Positions 18,829 through 27,580 of a DNA stretch of 27,580 nt are shown in pieces. Position numbers and translations under genes: made by a program. This stretch comes from Nemertoderma westbladi. Its lineage: Eukaryota > Xenacoelomorpha > Nemertodermatida > Nemertodermatidae. The notes under the pieces were generated by a model. The model did no database searches. It was given only the letters and a program-made list of their open reading frames with translations, and had not been told where the DNA came from. The first letter of the stretch is position 1. Every line of letters starts with the position of its first letter. Location: assembly GCA_032718475.1 (NCBI GenBank), contig JAUCBJ010003848.1, forward strand, positions 1-27,580, read 5' to 3'.

Positions 18829-18871
18829 TTAGCTGGAGATGTTCAATCAGTTAGTGAGTGTAGCTGAAGAT
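18829..18871 (+). repeat. Relic of the 30-base minisatellite
   Basis: AGCTGGAGATGTTCAATCAG and AGTGAGTGTAGCTGAAGATG match the array at 15359-15976. So minisatellite sequence lies on both sides of the LINE fragment. Confidence 0.75.
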
Positions 18872-19224
18872 GTTCACGGTGAAGCAATGACGAATCTAGA
18901 TTTATCTGTTTTAGAAGCCTACAACAACAATATCAGATAATGATGATGGCACAGGACTTCAGCCGCTAATTGTAGAAAGTGTTGAGACAATAATAATTGA
19001 GAATACGGGATTGTTTTATCTCTTAGGCTTACGGATTCTCATAGCATCAATTTGAGTATGAACCTCTACCGGATTCTATGACAATCAATAGCGGGGTAAA
19101 TGACGAGCAATCTATGCTAACGGAAGATGGTGAACATGAATTAGATTCCAACAGCAGGTGTGGCAAGATGAACACAATCCAGACAGCGCAAACAGTTATA
19201 AAAATAGGGAGTCTGGGCTGTCCC
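18872..19224. other. Unassigned sequence between LINE pieces
   Basis: Mixed-composition DNA with no long open frame and no recognisable repeat. It may be degraded LINE or host sequence. Confidence 0.3.
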
Positions 19225-19640
19225 GTGGAATAAAACGGAATCTAAAGGTTCGATTCTCTTTAGAGCAGTAGTAGAACCAGTACTCGTATATGGGCGTCTG
19301 TGCTGGCTTCTAACTGCAGAGGATTCCAAATCTCTGGATGGCACTTTCACAAGAATGATGTGCCGGGTTCATTGTGTCAAGTATAATGAACACACACATC
19401 TCCATTGCTTTCGCCGTGAGTACCAGCCAGTGCATAATATTGTGCTTTGGCGAATAAATAAACGTGGTGGACAGCCCATGCATTTCTTGGGATGCCTGTT
19501 AGAGGCGTATCTAAACACTGGCCTTGAAGATGCGGATGATCTAGCAAATGTCATGGGTGGTAGGGAGATGTGACAGCGCAATTTTGTTGACAAGCCGGCA
19601 CAGCATTATTAATATATATGTAATACATAATAATGCAGTT
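19225..19640 (+). pseudogene. LINE 3' fragment with internal deletion
   Basis: The sequence shows LKVRFS, then in another frame EPVLVYGRLCWLLTAEDSKS and LDGTFTRMMCRVHCVKYNEH. It jumps straight to CFRREYQPVHNIVLWRINKR, GGQPMHFLGCLLEA and LEDADDLANVMGG. The ISNQTLYN...RLRFAGH part present in the copy at 16870-16960 is missing, so about 90 bases were deleted. The 3' tail follows (AAGCCGGCACAGCATTATTA). It is inactive. Confidence 0.78.
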
Positions 19641-21005
19641 GCAATGCAGCATGCTGATAGTAGAAGTAGTAATTATAAAAATAATTGTAATATTAGAGTG
19701 TTTCTAATATAAGAGCTTTGCTTTATTGGACCCTTAGACCCACTAATAAGTCATTTAATGGGCCAGACTGTATCTGATAAAACCCCACATGCTAAAGATA
19801 ACCCCCCTTAATTGTATGTTCTAACCTAACTATTTTGTTTCACAATCTGGCAAAACAACAGATATCAAATTAAATGGTCTAAAATGCGATCTGCCTCTAA
19901 AAATATGTGCCCAAACATATTATACGCTATTTTAGATTATATTTAGTCAAAAATTAGATCGCATTACTAAAGATTTCTTACAATATTCAGTTTTTTTCGT
20001 TTTTCTCAAAACTACAAAAATCGACTTAGGGGTTTTTGTCGAATTACCGACGATATATCTCCATGATTTCTTCAATCCTGTTAGTTTGTTTGTTCTCTAT
20101 GTGATTAAACATTATGAGTTGAACAACTTCGGTAATTAAAATATGATATAAAATTTTTAATAAATTTTCTATCGTCAATTACACATAACATTTTTGATAT
20201 TCTAAGATGTTTAGCCCCCACCTGTTTCAGTATGAAATGTGTATAACCACATCGAGCCATTATAGTCTACCTGCCAACTCCCGAAAATTAAGTTTAGATG
20301 GCATTTTTTGTTAATGGTTGGCATCCACCTGATTTTTGTACTTCAAGACGCTGGCGAATCCAGCTAGGCCGGATGCCACCTCTGCATTTTTGATTTAATT
20401 CCTTTTTTTGTGCTACAAAGTTTTTTGCTCAAAAATGGGTTTTTTCGATTTTAGGATACAAGTTCATGGTGAATGTTAGTAAAAATCGTCTCTTAACCAG
20501 TGTGTTTATTGAAAGTTAATCAAAATGCATCAATGTTGTCCTGAAACAGTTATAAACACTTTGGTGAAGAAAAAAATTTCCGAAATTCCCTTCCATTCTT
20601 CCAAACTGGCCCTAGTTACCGCCTTAGATGTATGATTTTACAGATTTATGAAATTTAATTTAATAATTGCTTTCTCTCACCTGTCCTTTTCCTGATAAAA
20701 TCAACAAACTGTTTTTAAAATTAAAAAAACCTATCACACAACTTAAATAACACCCTGGGAACACATCAAGGGTATTATAATATCAAATAGCATCCAATGT
20801 CGCAGACACGAGCCCATTATTTGGACCTGAGTAATTTTCAGAAGTATCAAAATATTAAGTTTAAGTAGAGAATTCGCGTACCTTTACTCAAATATTTGCT
20901 CCCATATTTGTAATTATTTAAAAATATCTCTACAGCTAAGTATCATGCTGATACTTCCCGTCATATTGTACACATTCTGGTGACATTTACAGTCCAGGTT
21001 ACCAT
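19641..21005. other. Non-coding A/T-rich DNA
   Basis: Contains one TCTGATAAAACCCC motif (19773) and the right inverted arm (20013-20060). From 20061 to 21005 I see no gene, only T/A-rich tracts and no open frame of interest. Confidence 0.4.
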
Positions 21006-21372
21006 AGCAGGCTCATTCCATGCAAATGTCAACCGCAGTGCCAATTTTGAAATAAGTGAATAATTTCTTCTCATATCAATTTTCAGAACCAATATATGAT
21101 GCGGTTTACGAATTTAATACAAAAAATCGCATCAAAATTGGGTAACTTTCTGAAATCTGGTGTTATTCGCCCTTACCTCTCAAACTGAAAAAATACAGTT
21201 AACTGAGTGCATAATATGAGAACCGCGTTTTATGAGTATTTTTAGGAAGAAGGCAACGTAATAGAGTACTTTTTGAAGCAAAACAATCATATTTTCTAAT
21301 GAAATCATTTGCTGTCAATTAAAACAACGTTGTGTCTAAAAATTCAGTGCTCATAATCTGCTTACATCATTA

Positions 21373-21558
21373 TGTCCCGCACTTTACGCTGAACACCATA
21401 TTTTGTTTGTACAAGATAGACATATTACAATAGAATGATGATATGTCGTTTGCAAAGCACAAATATATGCATCTTTAATCTGGAGTACTTAGTTTGTTTT
21501 TGGTGTTTCGTGTTATGTGGTAAACAGGTGTCCCGCACTTTACGTAAAGTGCGGGACA
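21373..21558. repeat. TGTCCCGCACTTTAC motifs with a 30-base perfect palindrome
   Basis: One copy is at 21373-21387. Two copies in head-to-head orientation form a perfect 30-base palindrome at 21529-21558 (TGTCCCGCACTTTAC then GTAAAGTGCGGGACA). Confidence 0.9.
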
Positions 21559-22719
21559 AAAAGTAGAAATATCAAAGGAAGTAAAGTAATGTGTACTTAG
21601 ATGGGAGAACTTCAACTGGAATAATCATAACAGACATTTTAACTTCATAGAAATCTCTGATATTAAGACACTATGAAAAAATGCATGAAGATCACATATA
21701 TTTCAGTAAATAAAATATTCTCAAAATTGTAATTCCTCTATTTGTATTTGTATTAGTATTTCCAAACTCTGAATAATATTTGTAGGCCTGCCATTAACCT
21801 CTTCCTGGGTGGAGCATACTGCAAAGCTCCCGATATGATACGACCTAGACCGTACATGGTACGCTACTACAGTATTTATTAACGGTTTTTGGGTGCACTA
21901 CAGTTTCCTTGTCTAATCTGGCTATCTAATCTGTATTACATTAGGACTACAGCGCACTTAAATGGTAATTTTACATAAGCCTAAAATAATATTGAACTGG
22001 CTGGAGGTAATTATATAGGCAAGTAGGAGCCACGCTGTACTAGGGCATAGCTAAGGCTACAAATAAATGATACAAACAAATTTGTTATTGTCGTGCCTAC
22101 TCTTTGTTTTACTTAGAGTAATATGCACTATATGTTGACCTCTATTTGTTTTTCCACTCCATTGGGGGGTATTCGTACATTGCCAGTGGTGGCAGAGCAA
22201 TGATTTTGCGCCACTCTTTTTCATGCTGGGGCCGATTTTGAGAAAGGACAAGGAAAAACTTTGTTTGAAACTTTGTTACGTTAGGTACATATCACAACAT
22301 TGGAATGCTAAAGCCCGTACAGCCATATGTTGGAGGCCTATTAATTATATCTATAATCCCCCCCCCCCCCCCCCCCCTTCTTCAATTGTTTCTAGCCGAA
22401 CAATTTTTTCGCGCACAAATCCTATTCCATCACCATCAATCATTAATTCCTGGTTGTATCATAATATTATATTTCAAAAAACCATTCCTCAATTGTAATT
22501 AACACAGCTACTTCAACTAAAAGTTAAAAATTCCCAAAGACTCTGTTAATGGCAAGATAGATCTCTGAAATCATAAAATTAAAATGAAAATTAAAAAATT
22601 AAAATGCACACTTAATGGCGTACACCTATAATATAATTGATACTATAAGATATTATACGCCGACTATTGTAGATAACAAGAGATTAATTGCAGTATATTA
22701 AGCAAAGCTCGCCCTCAAC
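21559..22719. other. Non-coding interior sequence with a C20 run
   Basis: A/T-rich DNA. A run of 20 C lies at 22358-22377. No coding region is recognised. Short open frames over the C run encode only proline tracts. Confidence 0.4.
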
Positions 22720-22767
22720 CAAGGCGTCCTTTAATAATTTAATATAATTGTATTAAAGGACGCCTTG
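22720..22767. repeat. Perfect 17-base-stem hairpin
   Basis: CAAGGCGTCCTTTAATA (22720-22736) and its exact reverse complement (22751-22767) flank a 14-base A/T loop. An unbroken stem suggests a recent origin or maintained structure. Confidence 0.85.
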
Positions 22768-23840
22768 CCCACAACCCATAGGTTTTAAAATTCTTTTAGG
22801 TTCTTAAAAGAACTTTAAATTTTTAAAGTTATTTTAATTTAAGGTTTTCAAATTAATGTATCTTTTGATTTACCTCTAAATTAAATTTATTTCTTTTGAT
22901 AAAGAACACATAAAGTTTATATTTTATAATTTGTGCCGCCTGGGAGCGGTGATCCTATACAGCCGTGTTCTGTAGACGCAGCCAGCCGGCAGCAGCAAGC
23001 ATCCGTGATGGCAATAGCTGATCCTTCAGTCAGGTTTCTGACAACACTAAAATCATCAGGAACATATATGCTATGCTTCAATCGAACACAGATTCCACTT
23101 GCCCTTAAATATCAGTACCCTCAGTAGCTACAAGCATTACCCCAAGTATGGCCACAAATAATATGCATACAGTTAGTTACATTCGCCATATTACTGGCTT
23201 TATTATTAGGTGCCATACGTTAGACGAACTGTCCCCTTTTGTCTCCTAGTACAGTATTATGCTGGGATTTCCAAGCTTGTAGTGTCTAATTTAATTGAAT
23301 TCAATTTAAATTTAAATTATGATGTCTACTAATGTAGCCATGCTCCACAGAATGATTATATATCACTGTAGAGATATATAGTGATATCACTAGTGTGTCT
23401 GATAACAATGTTGATGTATGAAACAGTATCACGCAAACAAACAAATATGGATTTCACCGCATGAGATATTTTACAAGCTCACAGCTCAGTAACTCATACC
23501 GTAACAGTAACACAAGGGATTATATTCAATGGAATTTTAGTACAAGCGACTGTATTATCGATTAATATAGAGATATATGCAACATATTGCATAATTTAGT
23601 TACTGCTAATTTAGAATTCATTTGTTACGTCCAAAATATGATAATAATATTTAAGTTTAAGATAAGAAAGGTGTTCTGTTAGTATGGGCCATTTGGGGCC
23701 TACCAGATGAAAATAAGGGGGGTGGGGTGGTGGTAGATGGGGGCACTAAAGATGTTAGCGGGTAAAAATAAACTGTGAGACATCAATCGGTAAAAACGAA
23801 TCAGAGACGAAAAAATAATACAAAATCTACGTATTTTCAG
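22768..23840. other. Non-coding interior sequence
   Basis: A/T-rich, with imperfect AAATTT palindromes near 23290-23325 and a TATATCACT...AGTGATAT inverted pair near 23357-23386. No gene is recognised. Confidence 0.4.
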
Positions 23841-23921
23841 CCTCGGCAATGATCGAATCCCTATCGAATCCCTAAATCCCGATACCTCTAGACAGCTAGA
23901 CTACCAGACTACTCGACAGCC
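23841..23921 (-). repeat. Possible tRNA-derived SINE head
   Basis: The minus strand reads GTAGTCTGGTAGTCTAGCTG, resembling a tRNA box A region. After about 30 bases comes GGGATTCGATAGGGATTCGA, resembling box B (GGTTCGANTCC) with a duplicated GGGATTCGAT. Spacing fits a tRNA-like promoter. It is too altered to be a working tRNA. Confidence 0.4.
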
Positions 23922-24062
23922 AGAAAAAGCTATTAAATGATATTGCTGCAAAGACTATCTGGGAAGATATTGGGTGGAATAGTGAAATAAGTGAATCTAA
24001 TGATCTTAAGCGTCCAGAAGACAACGAGTTCCGTAGCTATGAAGAAGCTTTTCAATATATTA

Positions 24063-24164
24063 GTAGATTTTAGTAAAGCTTTTGACCGAATTTCATGTGT
24101 TAAACTGTTAGCAAAACTACTTACACTGGGTTGCGGCAGCCATATGATAAATACGTATTATCTC
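24063..24164 (+). pseudogene. Small LINE reverse-transcriptase fragment
   Basis: Encodes VDFSKAFDRISCVKLLAKLL, then TLGCGSHMI and a stop. VDFSKAFD is the first catalytic block of non-LTR reverse transcriptases. It differs enough from the copy at 16080-16110 to be a separate family or an older copy. Confidence 0.75.
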
Positions 24165-24189
24165 TAACTACAATCGGACTGCTGCATTG

Positions 24190-24608
24190 CAGCTGCACAT
24201 GAGAAGCTATGCTGTCTTAAAAAAAAATATTTTGACACTACCATTCAATCGACAATTGGCAAACCCAATGCAGCATGCATTAAGAATGATATGCCAGCTT
24301 ATCAACAAATTTGCACCGCCACAACTACCTATCCACCATGGCTTTTGCGAGATTATCCGCCTCTTCAAGGCCAGTTGCCTTTAAGATGCATCTCAAGAAA
24401 GTCATGGGCTGTCCACCATGCCTATTCACTCCATGGGGCCGCCAAAGCACAAGATTGTGCACAGGCTGGACCTCTCGGCAAAAGCAATGCCTTGCAAAGC
24501 GGATGCGGCTTTGTTCAAGTATCAAGCTTGGGGGAACCAATGAGACACTTCCAATGTTATATAGTGTCTGGTTGGAGATGTGTGCATTGTACTTTGTACG
24601 AACCATTG
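24190..24608 (-). pseudogene. LINE 3' fragment (minus strand)
   Basis: On the minus strand it shows KYNAHISNQTLYNIGSVSLV, then IRFARHCFCREVQPVHNLVL, HGVNRHGGQPMTFLRCI and LEEADNLAKAMVDR. The family's 3' tail comes next (AGCTGGCATATCATTCTTAA, GCATTGGGTTTGCCAATTG). It keeps the segment deleted from the 19225 copy. It is truncated upstream and inactive. Confidence 0.8.
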
Positions 24609-24621
24609 CATACTGATGTGA

Positions 24622-24655
24622 TTGTGCAATGATTTCCTCAGGAATCATTGCACAA
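24622..24655. repeat. Inverted repeat beside the LINE fragment
   Basis: TTGTGCAATGATT (24622-24634) and AATCATTGCACAA (24643-24655) are exact reverse complements around an 8-base loop. Confidence 0.75.
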
Positions 24656-24770
24656 CTTATTTTGATAGTAACAATGTGTTGGCAAGCTGTATTTTTCGAG
24701 GTGTTATTATTATACGTTTATTATATAGGAAGGGATCTAGGGGTCTTAACCTCGAATGATAAGTTTATTA

Positions 24771-25192
24771 TCGTACGTGTCCCGCACTTTACAGTGAAAT
24801 GTCCCACACTTTACATGACTTTGCTGCACTTAAACTACTCCCCTGTTTCATTGATGTTACCTACCAGCTTACTAAAGGCTAACTTATTTTCCCTACATAT
24901 CTAGGAACATTACGGATCAAAAGTTTTCCCACTAACTTTACCCAATTCGCTGAACTTTAGCAATGAATTTGACAGTTGAGAATTTCACTTTCGTACGCGT
25001 CCCGCACTTTACAATTTTTTGAAGCAATAATTCTGAGACATAAACTGCTGCCGGTTTTCCAAACTGCTTTTTTTTACTGAACCGATAATTGGTTTTTCTA
25101 AGAAACACAAGCATTATACTATTTTAGTTCATTTTCATGATGTACAGTGCTAAAGTATGCACAAAAAGTCGTACGAATGTCCCGCACTTTAC
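24771..25192 (+). repeat. Right-end cluster of the TGTCCCGCACTTTAC motif
   Basis: Copies are at 24778, 24800 (one change, CCCACAC), 24998 (CG for the first TG) and 25178. Three are preceded by TCGTACG (24771, 24991, 25169). All point the same way, and the last runs into the terminal inverted repeat. Confidence 0.85.
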
Positions 25193-25208
25193 ATGGAATG
25201 AGCCAGCA

Positions 25209-25508
25209 ACAGACCAAATAAGACAATTTAATAAGAATTTAATTTACAGGTAACTATAATGCAGTTTTCCTCAGTTTATACCTTTCCAGAGTTTTGGGAG
25301 ATTAAATGTGAAACACGTCGTATAGCTATAACCTTCGACTCGGAAACTTCGGAGACTTCGTCTTTGGGAAATAATTGTTTAATACAAATATGAATTTTGA
25401 AGTATCTCTGGCGTTTATCGATCGAGAACTACAGTTAAATAATCCGTACCGTTACCTCCAATTTATCTATTTAAGAAATTTGATTATAGGCGTTTAAACT
25501 ATGAATCC
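25209..25508. other. Non-coding spacer
   Basis: The stretch between the right end of the candidate transposon and the end of the PIN-like pseudogene. Nothing is recognised. Confidence 0.4.
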
Positions 25509-27580
25509 TTATTCGATCTCTGTTATATTAATTTGTCCAATGGGATTGCAGCATCCTGTCCTTTCAAAATTGCATGCCGGAAGGCAGCGGATTGGCCAAG
25601 TTTATAACAACTGCATCGAGCAGTGCTACACTTCAGTTTACAACTACAATAAACAAGCTCCACACAAGCTTTCGGGACTAGCTGCAGTCGAGTCCAAGTA
25701 ATCTTCATTACTCCAGATGCCATCTTCCAACCACCACATAATAAATGGTCTTCCGAAGCCGAGTTGGTCTTCAGCCAAATCTTTGTTTGATGATTGGCCC
25801 TTATATAATGCAGTTCAAGTGCGTCTTTAGTGGGTGGTAACATTTCCAAACCTTTACCCTTTGTAAATAAGCGGAGTCTTATAGAATCGATATCGGTTCT
25901 AGGTTCACATAGTACTCCTTCTCCACCATACATCAGACATGTGAACTTCTCTACCTCAATGAACGGACGATATCGACCAATTCCAGCGAGCATAGTTGGA
26001 TATTTGCAAAACAAATTAAACCATGACTTCTTGCTGATGCGTTTAAATGACGAGATTGTATCACAGCCTGTGAAAGCGTGGAACCCTAGGATATTGAATA
26101 AAATATTGCTATCCAATTTTCTTGCAATCCTATGTATTGGAATATATTTCCACTGTTTTGACACAGTTTAAATCATCCATAACTCTAAGCTAATGCTGGA
26201 AAAATGGTGAAGTAGCAGAACTAACACATCGGTGTCACGACAATATACAACAATTCGTTTATATATTCCCTGTTTAACAGCGTCTCTAATGTGAGCAATG
26301 AGACAGGTATCTGCCTCTTCATCATCTATACCTAAGGTTTCAACACTGCGAGTGCTTGATTTTGCATACACAGGTGCTGGGAATCCACCACCTGCAACTA
26401 CTTCATAATTTACAGGTAGATTAGCAGCTTCAGTCAAAACTTGTTCAGAAATGAAATGAGCTAAGTCAGCTTTGTTATCCTCTAGTGCAATATACTGGTC
26501 CCAAACTTGTGGCAAAGGCACCTTGGCATTACTGATAAGTTTTCGTATAGGCCTTCGCTTTATATTACGTTTAATTCTTGTAGATAACTTCATTGATTGT
26601 TCATTGTACCGATCAAATACAAGATCTACACGAGTAGTATTATTGTAACCACTAAAATGTTTAAAGACGGCTCTTGCGAAAAACATGGCCATAATCCTCA
26701 AACAAATGACAATTTGCTGGTTTCCGCAAAGAATGAATCATTCCATGGCCATCAATTAGAGTACATACATGTTTATCATCATTTGGAGGTTCAATATCTG
26801 TTCTAATTCCAATCTCAGATGTTAGTGAAGGGAGAAGTTGTGATTTTGGTGTTGATCTCATGTCTTCATTTAATTTACATATGGAAAGGGGGAATTGGGA
26901 TAACTCGTGTCTCAAAATTTCAGTTAAATTCACATTTCTTCCATAATTTGCAGCATTCAGAAGACGTTGTAGCAAATTTCGATCTGCTTTAATAGCTAAC
27001 TTTTCATTCACAATGTTTGGAATAAATATGTGATACATCGATGCAAACGTCTTAATCTTTAGCTTTTTTAAGGGTTCGTAAAATCCCACTGATTTGTTTT
27101 GTAATCTCCTACAGAAAAATTCAGTAACAACATCAGCACCTTTTTGATTTGCAAACTAAGCAAACTATCTACTAAAGAAAGCAATATCTTTTGTAGTAAG
27201 AGCCACTAAATCTGTTGATTTGTGGTTGTTAACTTGTGGTTGATAAATTGTTGCATTATTGACTCAACTTTTTCCTCATCAAACTTTATTCGCGAGGGCA
27301 TGGCATCATTGCGCTTATAACCTCTACCTTCGTCATCATCTACTTGATTATAGGGTGATTTGATGTCATGTGATATGTTCGATCGTGTAGCCCATGTTAC
27401 ACAAAATCTGTCTCTGGCATTGTCACACCTTGTTATGCCAATAATACCACCAGAGGACTTGCATATCTTGTTTACCCATTCAGTAGCTTGATCTACTGGA
27501 ACTTGATTAATGCCACACCTTGTTATGCCAATAATACCACCAGAGGACTTGCATATCTTGTTTACCCATTCAGTAGCTTG
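25509..27580 (-). pseudogene. PIN-like/HAFTGCDT repetitive family protein, broken
   Basis: In order on the minus strand: VPVDQATEWVNKICKSSGG with IIGIT; LVALTTKDIA; VGFYEPLKKLKIKTFASM; HVCTLIDGHGMIHSLRKP; RVDLVFDRY; DDEEADTCLIAHIRDAV; and VVYCRDTDVLVLLLHHF. The acidic EEADT and DTDV blocks look like a PIN/FEN-type nuclease core. Then come LGFHAFTGCDTISSF (about 26080) and a Cys-rich tail (YCSCKLKCSTARCSCY, then ACNFERTGCCNP in another frame). This architecture is known from high-copy uncharacterised proteins in many invertebrates and is probably spread by mobile elements. Damage: a frameshift near 27215-27235, in-frame TAGs at 27167-27165 and 27158-27156, a one-base frameshift near 26690, a TAA at 26170-26168 and a frameshift near 25595. 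The stop at 25511-25509 is probably the original end. The 5' end is outside the window. Confidence 0.72.
27424..27580. repeat. 90-base tandem duplication within the pseudogene
   Basis: CACACCTTGTTATGCCAATA starts at 27424 and again at 27514. The second unit is identical up to the window end (67 bases). Ninety is divisible by three, so the duplicated 30 codons stay in frame. Confidence 0.9.

Larger units (their letters stand above)
14552..20060. mobile_element. Candidate composite element bounded by diverged inverted repeats
   Basis: Left arm 14552-14598 and right arm 20013-20060 are reverse complements with mismatches: both contain ATATCGT, GGTAAT, a run ending AAAACCCC, then TAAGTCGATTTTTG. 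Copies of TCTGRTAAAACCCC lie inside each arm. The interior is older nested repeats. This may be a non-autonomous DNA transposon that later received LINE insertions, or simply two inverted copies of one repeat. No target duplication could be assigned. Confidence 0.4.
21006..25208. mobile_element. Candidate DNA transposon with TIRs, AGCA duplication and subterminal motifs
   Basis: The left end GGCTCATTCCATG (21010-21022) and right end CATGGAATGAGCC (25192-25204) are perfect inverted repeats. Each is flanked outward by AGCA (21006-21009 and 25205-25208), a possible 4-base target duplication. Inside, copies of TGTCCCGCACTTTAC cluster near both ends, the last touching the right TIR. The 4.2 kb interior holds LINE and SINE-like debris and no transposase, so the element is non-autonomous. 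I cannot name the superfamily. Confidence 0.55.

Noticed and set aside
22223-22502. Open frames crossing the C20 run
   Set aside because: Only proline tracts and A/T-rich noise; no homology recognised.
24291-24632. Plus-strand frames of 101-113 codons
   Set aside because: They are antisense to the LINE 3' fragment, whose minus-strand frame carries the family's conserved motifs.
25830-26171. A 113-codon plus-strand open frame
   Set aside because: It is antisense to the HAFTGCDT part of the PIN-like pseudogene.

Overview
The window looks like metazoan nuclear DNA, most likely from a marine or other invertebrate. It has spliced coding sequence, A/T-rich non-coding DNA, minisatellites, and relics of LINEs, LTR elements and DNA transposons. 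There is no bacterial-style gene packing. I cannot name the species.

Layout. Positions 1-1900 hold the 5' part of a minus-strand gene for a secreted beta/gamma-crystallin-fold protein: two exons joined across a 994-base intron, with the gene running off the left edge. Positions 2250-2850 hold palindromes and a 37-base minisatellite. Positions 3586-4235 hold an old, diverged copy of sequence also present in the LTRs further right.

Positions 4291-13300 are a young LTR retrotransposon read on the minus strand. It has two nearly identical ~1.79 kb LTRs, a polypurine tract, and a very large Gag with BEL/Pao-like zinc knuckles. No pol gene is present. Gag is split over five reading-frame segments, and each of the four frame changes falls at a long G run. 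The space where pol would lie is a C/T-rich array of short inverted repeats.

Positions 13302-14195 hold LTR-related debris and a ~30-base minisatellite. From about 14550 to 20060 is a composite region bounded by diverged inverted repeats. It holds a second 30-base minisatellite, several pieces of one LINE family (reverse-transcriptase domain and 3' tails), and a 1526-base piggyBac-type non-autonomous transposon inserted cleanly at a TTAA in the LINE. Positions 21010-25204 are bounded by 13-base terminal inverted repeats and a 4-base AGCA direct repeat. They carry a recurring 15-base motif near both ends, including a 30-base perfect palindrome, and contain nested LINE fragments and a SINE-like piece.

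Positions 25509-27580 are a minus-strand pseudogene of a repetitive animal protein family with a PIN-like nuclease signature, an HAFTGCDT motif and a Cys-rich tail. It is broken by stops and frameshifts and carries a 90-base in-frame tandem duplication.

The only host gene I can support is the crystallin-fold gene. Everything else is mobile or repetitive DNA, layered by nested insertion: LINE first, then the piggyBac-type element inside it, with the LTR element among the youngest arrivals.
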